64,000 nucleotides of DNA from PALSA-350 sp963794165 (GTDB lineage: Bacteria; Acidobacteriota; Terriglobia; Terriglobales; Acidobacteriaceae): the NCBI GenBank assembly GCA_963794165.1, contig CAWCCT010000012.1, positions 744,001-808,000 on the forward strand. Direction: 5' to 3'. Shown in pieces: positions 52,547 to 61,114 of the stretch. The number at the start of each line of letters is the position of its first letter. The first letter of the stretch is position 1. Under the pieces are notes generated by a model. The model was not told the DNA's origin, did not search any database, and saw only the letters and a list, made by a program, of their open reading frames with translations. The position numbers and the translations under genes were made by a program.

Positions 52547-55132
52547 TTAAAACGACGCTGCTTTCAATGACATCTGGCCGTGCAGTCGAAAATCTCGCGA
52601 CGACTCACCGACCTTGATCTCATAATTTCCGGCCGCTAACTCCCATTTGTGATCCTGCTCACTCCACGCGGCAAGTGCCTTAATAGGTACTGCGATCGTT
52701 ACATGCTTCCGTTCGTTGGGTTGCAGGCTGACCTTGGCAAAGCCTTTCAACTGAGACGGCGGTTCTTCCGCCGCGGCCGGCTCTCCTACGTAGACTTGCA
52801 CCACGTCGGAGCCTGGCCGGGATCCCACATTCTTGACCGTGAGCTCGATCTTCACCGTGTCCTCATGACGGCTCAGCCGCAGATCGCCGAGTTGGAAGGT
52901 GGTGTACGAAAGCCCAAACCCAAACGGAAACAGCGGTTCCTGGTGGTGCGCGTCGTACCATCGATACCCTACGAGGATTCCCTCATCGTAATGAGCAATA
53001 CCATTCATGCCTGGATACTCTTCGGTTTGGGTAGCAGGTCCTTGGCCGCGGTCGGCGGCGAAGGTCATCGGCAAACGTCCACCCGGATCGGCATCTCCAA
53101 AGAGCAGAGAGGCTGTGCCTGCCCCCGATTCCTGGCCTGGATACCAGGTCTCGAGAACCGCTCCCACTTTTTCCAGCCAGGGCATCGCCACCGGAGTCGA
53201 GGTATTGAGAACAACCACTGTATGTGGATTCTGCGCCGCCACGGCCCTGATCAATTCGTCCTGATCGCCGGGAAGATTGAGCGTTTGTTTATCCATTCCC
53301 TCGCCAAGTTGTTCACCGGCGAAAACTACGGCCACGTCGGCCGCGTGCGCGGTCTTGAGTGCGTCTGCCATTTCCTGTTCGTGCGGAGGAAACCAGCCAA
53401 GATGCACTTGGCTACCGAGTAAGGCGTAGTCGTTGGAATGCTCCAGCACCAACGAGACGGGCTTGCCGGCGTCCAGGTGAACGGTTCCCAGCGCCGTCGC
53501 CGTAAAGTTGACCTTTTGCTGTTGCACCACCGGTTTGCCGTCGATCGAGAGCGTGGTGCTTCCTCCGCCGTCAACGGAGAAGACGTACTCTCCGCTCACG
53601 GGCGGATCGAGTGTCCCTGTCCAGCGAGCAGACCACGAAAGGGTGGGAGGAGCGAAAGAAAAGACTTCCTTACCGAGCTCGGCTGCCGGGAGATGGTTGA
53701 AATCCACTGCGGGATCGGCACGAGTCGCGACCGGCTCACCACTCAGATCGCCGGAGCGGAAGTAAGTAGCCGTGAAACCATGGATAGCGTCTCCTCTCAG
53801 TACGGGTAAGGGACGAATACCAGCTCCCGCTTTCATATATGTCACTTTCATCGACGATCCCGCACGCTGAATAATGGCTTCTGCAGGTACGCTCAGCTTC
53901 TCCACATAGACCATGGGCCCCTGCTCGCCTGTGATCGCGTCGGGACCCGCAGCCACACCGATCAGAGCGATGGTCTTTACCTTGTCCGGAGTGATAGGGA
54001 GAAGATGGTCCTTATTTTTGAGAAGGACAGAACCCTCTTCGATCAATCGCTTCGAAAGGGCAATATGCTCCGCGGTCGTTACTTTATTCCCCGGAGCGCC
54101 CGTAGGAGGATGATCAAAGACCCCAACCTTGAAAATAGGCACAATGGTATTGAAGAGGACACGGTCGATCACGAGCTCATTGATCTGGCCGCGGTCATAG
54201 AGAGCTTTGAAGGAGACGCCAAAGCCCAGGTGATCGACCCCGGCATTGATTGCCTTGAGTGGATCGTGCAAAGCGAACACCGCGTCTGGAGTGATATCGC
54301 CCACGAGACCCCAGGACCGCAGTTCAGGGAGAACATCGTTGTTGTTGCAGGCGAACGTGCCATTGATCTGGTTGTAGGAGCACATGGCTGCGCCGGCCGA
54401 CGACTTCTCAACGGCCGCGCGGAAGCCGGGATAATAGATCTCATGCAGCGCTCGTTCTGAGATGATCTCGTTGATCCCGGTAAAGTCCGGGAAGTGGCCG
54501 ACCCGATCCCAATCCTGATTGTTGGCCACGAAGTGCTTCATCATGGCAATCACGTGTTGGGACTGGATCCCTGAAACTTCCGCCGACGCCATCTCACCGG
54601 TAAGGAAGGGGTCTTCTCCGTACGTCTCAGCGGATCGGCCCCAATGCCAGGTGCGCATGATGTTCAACGTCGGCCCGATGATCTCAGACAATCCCTTGCC
54701 GTTCCACTCCTCCGCCAATGCCTTTCCGAACTGAGTAGCCATGTCGCGGTCCCAGCTGCTGGCCACAACTATCTCGTTGGGGAAGGCGGTTACGCCGAGT
54801 GCCGATGGAGGTGGAGGGCCGGGGAATGGGCCGCGCGCGATGCCATTTGGGCCATCGGCGGCTCGAACCTTGAGGAGGCCTGCTCCCGCCTGAGCACCGG
54901 GCGGGCTATCCAGCCTCTCCAACTTCTCCGCAAGACTCATGCTATGGATCACTTCCAGTGTGCGACATTCAGGAGTTTGACGAGCGTCACGCCACGGCTC
55001 CTTGCCTGCCGGAACCGAACAAGAAGCGAGGCTAGGCACGCCGCTGGCGGAAGTCGCAGACTGACACAGCGCGACGAAGACAGTTCCCCAGGCCAGTACG
55101 AGCGTCGAGCTTACAAGGAAGAATAACCGCAC
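52547..55132 (-). CDS. GH3 beta-glucosidase with PA14 domain
   Basis: This 861-residue exported enzyme has a signal peptide (MRLFFLVSSTLVLAWGTVFV) and the GH3 N-terminal barrel (RAADGPNGIARG, NIMRTWHWGRSAETYGEDPF, MMKHFVANNQD, MCSYNQINGTFACNNNDVL). The nucleophile region reads WGLVGDITPDAVFALHD, where TPDA replaces the usual SDW but keeps the aspartate (near residue 285). A PA14 domain is inserted near residues 430-570 (GFTATYFRSGDLSGEPV). The second GH3 domain and a fibronectin-III-like C-terminus follow. PA14-bearing GH3 enzymes act on glucosides of oligosaccharides or plant aglycones. A flavonoid glucoside is a reasonable guess here. Confidence 0.88.
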   Translation of the reverse strand: MRLFFLVSSTLVLAWGTVFVALCQSATSASGVPSLASCSVPAGKEPWRDARQTPECRTLEVIHSMSLAEKLERLDSPPGAQAGAGLLKVRAADGPNGIARGPFPGPPPPSALGVTAFPNEIVVASSWDRDMATQFGKALAEEWNGKGLSEIIGPTLNIMRTWHWGRSAETYGEDPFLTGEMASAEVSGIQSQHVIAMMKHFVANNQDWDRVGHFPDFTGINEIISERALHEIYYPGFRAAVEKSSAGAAMCSYNQINGTFACNNNDVLPELRSWGLVGDITPDAVFALHDPLKAINAGVDHLGFGVSFKALYDRGQINELVIDRVLFNTIVPIFKVGVFDHPPTGAPGNKVTTAEHIALSKRLIEEGSVLLKNKDHLLPITPDKVKTIALIGVAAGPDAITGEQGPMVYVEKLSVPAEAIIQRAGSSMKVTYMKAGAGIRPLPVLRGDAIHGFTATYFRSGDLSGEPVATRADPAVDFNHLPAAELGKEVFSFAPPTLSWSARWTGTLDPPVSGEYVFSVDGGGSTTLSIDGKPVVQQQKVNFTATALGTVHLDAGKPVSLVLEHSNDYALLGSQVHLGWFPPHEQEMADALKTAHAADVAVVFAGEQLGEGMDKQTLNLPGDQDELIRAVAAQNPHTVVVLNTSTPVAMPWLEKVGAVLETWYPGQESGAGTASLLFGDADPGGRLPMTFAADRGQGPATQTEEYPGMNGIAHYDEGILVGYRWYDAHHQEPLFPFGFGLSYTTFQLGDLRLSRHEDTVKIELTVKNVGSRPGSDVVQVYVGEPAAAEEPPSQLKGFAKVSLQPNERKHVTIAVPIKALAAWSEQDHKWELAAGNYEIKVGESSRDFRLHGQMSLKAASF

Positions 55133-55148
55133 TTCGACTCCTTTCAGT

Positions 55149-56598
55149 TCAGTTCATCTGGAACGAACAGTCTTGTTCAAGCAGGTCCAGGAGTGCGGGA
55201 CGAGGTTCTGAAATCAACTGCTCGCCCCAGTTCCCAAAACAGAGCATCGTCTCTTCTTCCCGCGAATATTGCGGCCAGGTCAACGCGCCAGGTGGCGAAG
55301 GAGAACTATTGCGGGCGAAGGCGATCCAACGGCTCTGGATCTGCCGCGAGACAGACAGGTCTTCCGGATTATCCTTGTTAACAGCAGAAAGAGTTCCGAA
55401 GACGTAAGGGATCTCGGCGGTGTGAATGGCTCCGGGCAACGTGCCACGTTGTGAACCCGATACGTAGCAGAAGTAGTAGCGAAAGACCGGAACCTGATGC
55501 CGCGCGGCCTCCCTTGCGATAATCCGGGTGTTCATGGTCGCAAAGCGGTCGGTACCAATCTGCGCCGCTCGCAGTTCGTCGCTGCCCGTACCATAACCAT
55601 CGGTCAACGTGCGCGCCCGCTCCCATAGCTCTCCCATTTTCTGCGGTACGGTCCCATACCAGGCCGGCCCAAAGAATCCCGCTTCAAAGCTGTTGGTCCC
55701 GATAAGCATCGGCACTCTTCGCGAAGGCGCCCTGCCGGAAAGACTCCGTCATCTTCATGGGCACCACGACCCCGTCGACGTACGGCATCGTCGCCGAGCG
55801 AGGGAGGGGAATCTGCAACAGCATCGCGGCCGGCACGGACCGCAGCTCCGCCGCACTCGCGTGAGGAAACGATAGCCCATCCATCGCTGCTGCCATCTGA
55901 TCTGCGACAGCGTTGCGCGAGACCTCGGGCAAATCCAAAGCGCCAGATTGGATGATGCCTTTCGCAAACAGACCCCGGGCGGCAGGAGCGGCCATCAGAT
56001 ACGCAACGGAAGCACCTCCCGCCGATTCACCAAAAGCGGTGACGTTATCAGGATCGCCGCCAAAAGCTGCGATGTTTCGCTGCACCCAACCGAGCGCCGC
56101 GATCTGATCGAGCAGGCCGAAGTTCGCAGATGGCTCCGTGAGCGCCGGGTGGGGAAACACCCCGAAAATGCCCAGGCGGTAGTTCACCGTGACCACGATG
56201 ACCCCGTAGCTGGCGAGAGAGCTGCCGTCATACTGCTCGAGCGAAGTGCCGCCAAGGCGAAATGCGCCGCCGTGAAACCAAACCATGACAGGCAGGGGTC
56301 CCTCTTCACGCTGCGCCGGCCGCCAGATATTGAGCGTAAGACAGTCCTCACTCATGGGCCGGTCGACCAGGCACGACTCTGGGGCGCGGGGCGCTCGCGG
56401 TTGCAGACACGCCGGCCCGAACTGGGTAGCCTGATGAACGCCGGTCCAATCCGACGCTGGTTGCGGCGCTTTCCAGCGCAGCTCACCGGTCGGAGCCGCC
56501 GCGTAGGGAATGCCCAGAAAATACTCCGTCGGTTCCTTACGCACCCCGGCAACCATACCGTGCGTCGTGGTTACAGAGGGCTGTGACATGGACCGCAT
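55149..56598 (-). pseudogene. Type-B carboxylesterase split by a one-base insertion
   Basis: Two frames together make one carboxylesterase of about 480 residues. The N-terminal part has LGIPYAAAPTGELRWKAPQP, the oxyanion motif WFHGGAFRLGG and the nucleophile AFGESAGGASVAYL. The C-terminal part has MLIGTNSFEAGFFG and the catalytic histidine in GAIHTAEIPYVFG. At 55716 one extra base changes the frame, and without it the text reads FAKVPMLIGTNSFE, a perfect family match. As written, the N-terminal half ends after AYRDQQL and lacks the histidine. The change is either a recent mutation or an assembly error. The gene precedes GH3 by 16 bases. Confidence 0.8.
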
Positions 56599-56622
56599 CT
56601 CTCCCCGCGGAAGTATAGTGCG

Positions 56623-57300
56623 CTACGCCAATTCCCGATAGGAGCCCACGCGTCCGAAAGCTTCCTGGCGTAAGTCCATCGCTGAGTCAGGAATTGCCAC
56701 GGCAATCCACGGCTTCTGTTTGTCCTGGACGTGCAATCGCCATTCCACGGTAAGCTCTTCATTTCCCTTAAAGACGACCTGCCGGCTCAGCTCGGGCGCT
56801 TCACAGTTGAATAGCCTTAGTACTATCTCGTGCTTGCCTCTTCCACGGATTTTCGCTACCAGGGAAACGGCATCATCGCTCTGTTCCGTCGCGGCCACCG
56901 ATATATCGATTGCCTGGTGCGGGTCGAAGATAAGACGATAGAAACGGCCATTGAGCAAGTTCAGATTCCACTCGAAGCCCCCGCTTGAAGCCACATAGCG
57001 CCCGGCCGGGACGCTTTGATCGAAGTGGCCGGCATTGAGGTGCACCGTTTGCCCGCTACGTGTTTCACGCAAAGTCGTTATTCCTTTGCAGCTTCCCTGG
57101 ATGTGCGCGGGCATGGCGCTGTGGGCGAGGTTGATTGCCATGCGGCTGGTGGAGTAGCTCCACTGTTCCTTATAAGGAAAGACGGCATTGTTGGGCCACG
57201 CCGGAGCATCGCCTTGGTAAGATTTCATCCCCAGGCCCAATCCCCCGACCAGGTTCACCAGGTCCACGAGCCCTTGAGAAAATCTCGTCTGACAAGATCC
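56623..57300 (-). pseudogene. C-terminal remnant of an unrecognised protein
   Basis: About 225 residues look like genuine protein (for example VPAGRYVASSGGFEWNLNLL, FYRLIFDPHQAIDISVAATE and DKQKPWIAVAIPDSAMDLRQ) with beta-rich character. There is no good start: the open frame upstream runs into low-quality sequence and then antisense to the membrane-protein gene. The only internal ATG (57228, MKSYQGDAPAWPNN) lacks a ribosome site and would cut the fold. I think the 5' part was lost. It could derive from a glycan-active enzyme, but I do not recognise the family. Confidence 0.45.
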
Positions 57301-57315
57301 ATGATTATCCCGTAA

Positions 57316-57333
57316 TGGTACCGAAAGGTACCA
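57316..57333. promoter_or_regulatory. TGGTACC-GAAA-GGTACCA palindrome (site 1)
   Basis: Two seven-base inverted half-sites surround four bases, in the gap between the membrane-protein gene and the truncated remnant. This is the only site with two complete TGGTACC/GGTACCA arms. Three more copies with the same four-base spacer lie at 58119, 58288 and 60224. Confidence 0.6.
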
Positions 57334-57389
57334 CTTTCCAGATGACAGCCACAGTATCAAAGTCGGGTGCAAAGTGTAAAGACGGGGAA

Positions 57390-57866
57390 CTATTCTTCTA
57401 AGACCCAGGAAACTGCCAATGGTGTAATCACCAGCGCGACCAGGGCACCGTATACGGCTTTCAACGCAAATACCTTGCCGTAGCCGAGGCCGGTTGGGAA
57501 CAGCAGCGGCAGGATAGCGGCGTTGAGGCCGAGACCCAGCACCATCGCGATGAGGGCAAGCAAGAAAGCGCGAAGGATGATTTTCCGGGCTGGGGCCGGG
57601 CTGGGGCCGCGCTGGCCGCGAAGCCACGCATCCAGATGCCCGGCTTGCATTCTCTTACGCGTGATCAATGAAGGTACCAGCGTGCTCATGAGCGTGATCA
57701 TGAAGGTTTGTGGGGCAGCATCGCGGACCAGGCTGCCGGGGCCGCCAGTGGGAACGTGGTCGTGTCCATGAAAAACCAGCCAGGCGAAGCCGACGCTGAT
57801 CGCAGCGTTGATAGCTATCGAGACGGCGGTTTCAGTGGCCAGGTACTTTGCCCGAAGCTGGTGCAT
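57390..57866 (-). CDS. Small multi-pass membrane protein (DUF2798-like)
   Basis: This 158-residue protein has about four hydrophobic helices: AINAAISVGFAWLVF, APQTFMITLMSTLVPSLI, IILRAFLLALIAMVLGLGLN and FALKAVYGALVALVITPLAV. It ends in the cytoplasmic-like tail SWVLEE. The pattern resembles DUF2798-type inner-membrane proteins of unknown role. GTGGAGC precedes the ATG at 57866. A GGTACC palindrome lies on each side of it (57316 and 58119), so it may belong to the same regulon as the quercetinase. A simple transporter function is not evident. Confidence 0.65.
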   Translation of the reverse strand: MHQLRAKYLATETAVSIAINAAISVGFAWLVFHGHDHVPTGGPGSLVRDAAPQTFMITLMSTLVPSLITRKRMQAGHLDAWLRGQRGPSPAPARKIILRAFLLALIAMVLGLGLNAAILPLLFPTGLGYGKVFALKAVYGALVALVITPLAVSWVLEE

Positions 57867-58118
57867 GCGTGCTCCACAACAAAAGCTGATGCATCTCTGT
57901 TGGCTATGCCTCAGGGCACGGCATCACCCGTGCCATAAACCGCTTGTGAGGTTACCGGCTTTTAGTTCCCGTGCGAGCCTCCTGGATACGATGACGGGTG
58001 CCCCAGGTCTCGATTTTGAGACCTGGGATCCTTCACGCAAATGCCGGCAGACCAATTTGAAGAGCTTTAATCGGACCGAGTTCTCACTGGCTCCGGCAAT
58101 GTGCGGCAATCTACCTCG

Positions 58119-58136
58119 CGGTACCCAAAGGTACCA
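58119..58136. promoter_or_regulatory. GGTACC-CAAA-GGTACC palindrome (site 2)
   Basis: The half-sites GGTACC (58120-58125) and GGTACC (58130-58135) are spaced by four bases, as in the other copies. It lies between the divergent membrane-protein and quercetinase genes. Confidence 0.6.
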
Positions 58137-58245
58137 AGAAGGAACCATAGTTACCAGAGCAGTGGCACAGATGTAAAGCGGTCAACCCCGTCACGGGCAA
58201 AAACCCGCTTTTGGGCGCGCTACCCGGCGCTGCATACGAACATCC

Positions 58246-58275
58246 TTTACAAATGGTTTTTATCTCTGCTATCTA
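58246..58275 (+). promoter_or_regulatory. Possible promoter of the quercetinase gene
   Basis: TTTACA (58246-58251) and TATCTA (58270-58275) are 18 bases apart. Site 3 begins 12 bases downstream, where a bound repressor would block initiation. An alternative -35 box, TTGACT at 58276, stands 17 bases before the second half-site. Confidence 0.4.
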
Positions 58276-58287
58276 TTGACTGCGGAG

Positions 58288-58305
58288 TGGTACCAACGGG
58301 TACCC
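58288..58305. promoter_or_regulatory. GGTACC-AACG-GGTACC palindrome (site 3)
   Basis: The half-sites at 58289-58294 and 58299-58304 have the common four-base spacer. TTGAC lies at the same distance upstream as at site 4 (17-base gap from TTGACW to the second half-site), so promoter and operator geometry is conserved between two genes. Confidence 0.65.
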
Positions 58306-58439
58306 ACAAAATGAGCAATCTTCCAGACTTTTCCCGAAGCCCGTTGTATGGCTCGCAACCGTGACGATACCGAAGGCTGGTCGCCGGACCGCAACCAGCG
58401 GAATTACAATCGGACCAACGTGCATTCAAAAGGTAGACC

Positions 58440-59459
58440 ATGAACCATAATCAACTGCCCGGAAATCAGGCGCCATACAAACTGGATGCGGGCGAGGGCC
58501 TGCGCTACGCCTTTGGAGGCCATCTCGCCACCGTCATCGCTCGTCATGAAGACCTCGGTATCCCCGTGGCTGGAGCGATCCTCACCGGCGCGAAGGGCGC
58601 CACCTTCCCGGTGCATCGGCACGCACGAACGCATGAAGCGTTCATCGTGGTGGAGGGTGTTGTGTCGCTCATTCTGGGTGAACAGACATTCCAGCTCTTT
58701 CCCGGTGATTACGTGAACATCCCCCCCGGTACGCCTCACGGCTGGACTTATCTTGACTATCACGGAAAGCTGTACGGTTGGACCTTCACCGGCAACGCCA
58801 ATCAAATCTACCAACGGATAGGCGAGCCATTCGCAGCGAAGGTGTATCGGGAGTCAACCGAAGAACCTGATTGGACCAAGCTGGATGAAACCTTGGATAT
58901 CGAATTCATCCGCGGCCACAGTTCCGGGTCAGGGTACGCAGAGAAGCTCAATTCGCTGCCTGAGGGCAATGTCCCTTACGTGCTCGCGGCCGGGGAAGGG
59001 GAGCGGTTGCTCGCGGCCGATCAGCTCTTTACTTTTCTTGGGGACCAGCGGCATAGCGGCGGAGTGTTCATGACCATTATGAACGAGGGCGCCGCAGGCG
59101 AAGCGATTCCTCCCCACTATCACGAGCACGTCACGGAAACGTTCTTCTGCATCACCGGTGCTCTCAAGATGTTCGTAGACGGTGAATATGTCACCCTGTA
59201 CCCCGGGGACTATGTTCACCTACCTCCCAAGGCAGTCCACTCCTATCAAATCATCAGAAATGACACTCGGTTCCTTGGGTATCTGAGCCCCGGCTTTTTC
59301 GATTCATTCTTCCGTTACCTGGGTGTGCCATACAAGGGTTATATTTACCCTCCCGTGCCCCCTCCCTTCGATTTCAGCCGGGTTCTCCAGCACCTCGGGG
59401 AACTGGACCTGAAGCTGATGGGGAAGCCCGGCGCACCTCCGGCGCAAGGCAGAGGCTAA
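58440..59459 (+). CDS. qdoI: Quercetin 2,3-dioxygenase (bicupin)
   Basis: This 339-residue bicupin has a complete metal site in each half: H59, H61, E66 and H100 (VHRHARTHEAF, GTPHGW), then H226, H228, E233 and H267 (PPHYHEHVTETFF, KAVHSY). These correspond residue for residue, with shifts of three and eight, to the two sites of Bacillus subtilis QdoI/YxaG, a protein of almost the same length. The enzyme opens the central ring of quercetin with O2, releasing CO and a depside that hydrolyses to protocatechuate and 2,4,6-trihydroxybenzoate. AGGTAG precedes the ATG. A TetR regulator follows, as a TetR-type QdoR also controls qdoI in Bacillus. Confidence 0.85.
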   Translation: MNHNQLPGNQAPYKLDAGEGLRYAFGGHLATVIARHEDLGIPVAGAILTGAKGATFPVHRHARTHEAFIVVEGVVSLILGEQTFQLFPGDYVNIPPGTPHGWTYLDYHGKLYGWTFTGNANQIYQRIGEPFAAKVYRESTEEPDWTKLDETLDIEFIRGHSSGSGYAEKLNSLPEGNVPYVLAAGEGERLLAADQLFTFLGDQRHSGGVFMTIMNEGAAGEAIPPHYHEHVTETFFCITGALKMFVDGEYVTLYPGDYVHLPPKAVHSYQIIRNDTRFLGYLSPGFFDSFFRYLGVPYKGYIYPPVPPPFDFSRVLQHLGELDLKLMGKPGAPPAQGRG

Positions 59460-59492
59460 ACGCGCTGGCTCCTGCGCTGGCCGGCACCGGCG

Positions 59493-60215
59493 ATGACCTA
59501 TGATGAGTATTGGCCTCAATCGAGGACGTCATTCGGCATGGAGAAACAAGTGCGGCAAGCGACAGCCAGGCAGGAACCCCATAGGCAGCGCATCCTCGAT
59601 GCTGCTTCAGACGTGTTTCTGGAGTGTGGATTCGAGCAGACGAGCACGGCGGTGATCGCCCGGCGAGCAAAGGTTTCGAAACGCGAACTGTACTTCCACT
59701 TTGCCGACAAGCGCGCTCTGCTCGCTGCCGTTATCACCGAACTACAGAGTTCCATGCATTCCCGGATGGACGTCCGCTGGTCGTCGAATGAAGACATGGA
59801 GGTCGTTCTTCGCAAATCAGCGTCAGCGATTCACGGCTTCATCCTCTCGGAGCGCTTTGGCAAGCTGGTGCGCATTGTCGCAGCCGAGTCTTATCATGAC
59901 GCGGCAGTGGCCAGGCAATTCTTCGAGTTGGGGCCGCTGGCGGGTAGGAAGGCGACTGCCAAATACCTGAAAGCGCGGATGGAGGAAGGCAGGCTGCGGA
60001 AGGCCGACCCCATCAAAGCAGCGGATGATTTCCTCGACCTGGTCGTCGGAGCACAGCTCATGACCGCCGTAATTCTCGGCCAGGTGGACCCTGCCGCGCG
60101 CAAGCGCGATTACATCGACCACTCCGTGGAAGTCTTCTTGATGATCTATGCGACCCCCAAGACACGAAACGGAGCACGACCGGCTACGCGGCAACGTTCA
60201 AAGATCACCGGTTGA
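59493..60215 (+). CDS. TetR/AcrR-family repressor
   Basis: This regulator has a TetR helix-turn-helix near residues 30-75: RQRILDAASDVFLECGFEQT, STAVIARRAKVSKRELYFHF and ADKRALLAAVI. An all-helical ligand-binding domain follows. The start is either ATG 59493 (240 residues) or ATG 59538 (MEKQVRQATA, 225 residues), and neither has a strong ribosome site. It lies between the quercetinase and the FAH gene and is surrounded by TGGTACC-N4-GGTACCA palindromes, the probable operators. A flavonoid or its breakdown product would be the expected inducer, by analogy with Bacillus QdoR. The analogy is inferred, not proven. Confidence 0.85.
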   Translation: MTYDEYWPQSRTSFGMEKQVRQATARQEPHRQRILDAASDVFLECGFEQTSTAVIARRAKVSKRELYFHFADKRALLAAVITELQSSMHSRMDVRWSSNEDMEVVLRKSASAIHGFILSERFGKLVRIVAAESYHDAAVARQFFELGPLAGRKATAKYLKARMEEGRLRKADPIKAADDFLDLVVGAQLMTAVILGQVDPAARKRDYIDHSVEVFLMIYATPKTRNGARPATRQRSKITG

Positions 60216-60223
60216 CAAAGCGA

Positions 60224-60241
60224 TGGTACTGTGGGGTACCA
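60224..60241. promoter_or_regulatory. TGGTACT-GTGG-GGTACCA palindrome (site 4)
   Basis: One half-site has a single change (GGTACT), and the spacer is again four bases. A perfect TTGACA (60212-60217) stands 17 bases before the second half-site. The site is 10 bases upstream of the FAH gene start. Confidence 0.65.
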
Positions 60242-60251
60242 TTACCCTGAC

Positions 60252-61101
60252 ATGAGACTGGCCAGTTTCCAAAACGCTGGTGTTGACACCTGGGGAATCG
60301 TTGAAGGCGAAGAGGTCCTCGATATTGGGTCTGTTGCTGCGCGCCCGCTTCCCGGACTTAAAGTCCCTCATCAGTGCCGCCGCATACGAGATCGCAACCG
60401 AAGCAAAGGGATCGGCTGCGCGCTTGCCCTTAGCCGGGCTGCATTGGCTGCCGGTAATCCCGAATCCGGAAAAAATCCTGTGTGTGGGCCTCAATTACGA
60501 AAAGCATCGTAAAGAAACCGGCCGTGCTGAAGTCGCCCATCCCACCATATTCGCCCGATTTGCCAGCTCGCAAACCGCGCATCTGAAAAACATTCTCCGG
60601 CCCAGGGTTTCCGACAACTTGGACTTCGAAGGTGAATTAGCGGTAGTGATTGGGAAGAGCGGCCGCTACATACCGCGCGCCGAGGCACTGGATCACATCG
60701 CTGGATACGCTTGTTATAACGACGGCAGTATACGCGACTGGCAGCACCATACTCATCAGTTCACGCCGGGGAAAAACTTTCCCCAGACGGGCGCGTTCGG
60801 GCCCTGGATGATGACGCCGGATGAACTCGGTCCGCTGCAGGGTCTCCGCATCCGCACGCGCCTGAACGACCAGGTTGTTCAGGACGCGTTGTTAGGAGAA
60901 ATGATTTTCGACATACCCACAATCCTGGAATACTGCTCCTCATTCACGCGCCTGGAGTGTGGCGATGTCATCGCAACTGGAACTCCGGGCGGTGTCGGTG
61001 TTAAGCGCACGCCTCCGTTGTGGATGAAACCCGGCGACGTTGTCGAAGTGGAGATCGAGGGCTTGAGCACCCTGCGGAACGGCATCGCAGAAGAGTCCTG
61101 A
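60252..61101 (+). pseudogene. Fumarylacetoacetate-hydrolase-family enzyme with a one-base frameshift
   Basis: The N-terminus MRLASFQNAGVDTWGIVEGE from ATG 60252 is typical of FAH-family proteins, but its frame ends early. Removing one base near 60333 joins it to RARFPDLKSLISAAA and the full catalytic domain (KILCVGLNYEKHRKETGR, FEGELAVVIGKSGRYIP, YACYNDGSIRDWQ, DVIATGTPGGVGVKRTPP). The metal-binding glutamates lie in DFEGELAVVIG. FAH enzymes hydrolyse C-C bonds in ring-cleavage products of polyhydroxylated aromatics. Between TetR and an extradiol dioxygenase, it would act after ring opening. The rest of the protein is well kept, so an assembly error or a very recent mutation is likely. Confidence 0.8.
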
Positions 61102-61114
61102 GGAATGGCTATTC

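Larger units (their letters stand above)
57867..58439. other. Control region upstream of the quercetinase gene
   Basis: This 573-base gap has no gene. It holds two GGTACC palindromes (58119 and 58288) about 170 bases apart and a promoter-like pair between them. The arrangement would allow repressor looping. Confidence 0.55.

Noticed and set aside
57669..57676. A further GGTACC near 57,670
   Set aside because: It is a single half-site inside the membrane-protein gene, without a partner at four bases.
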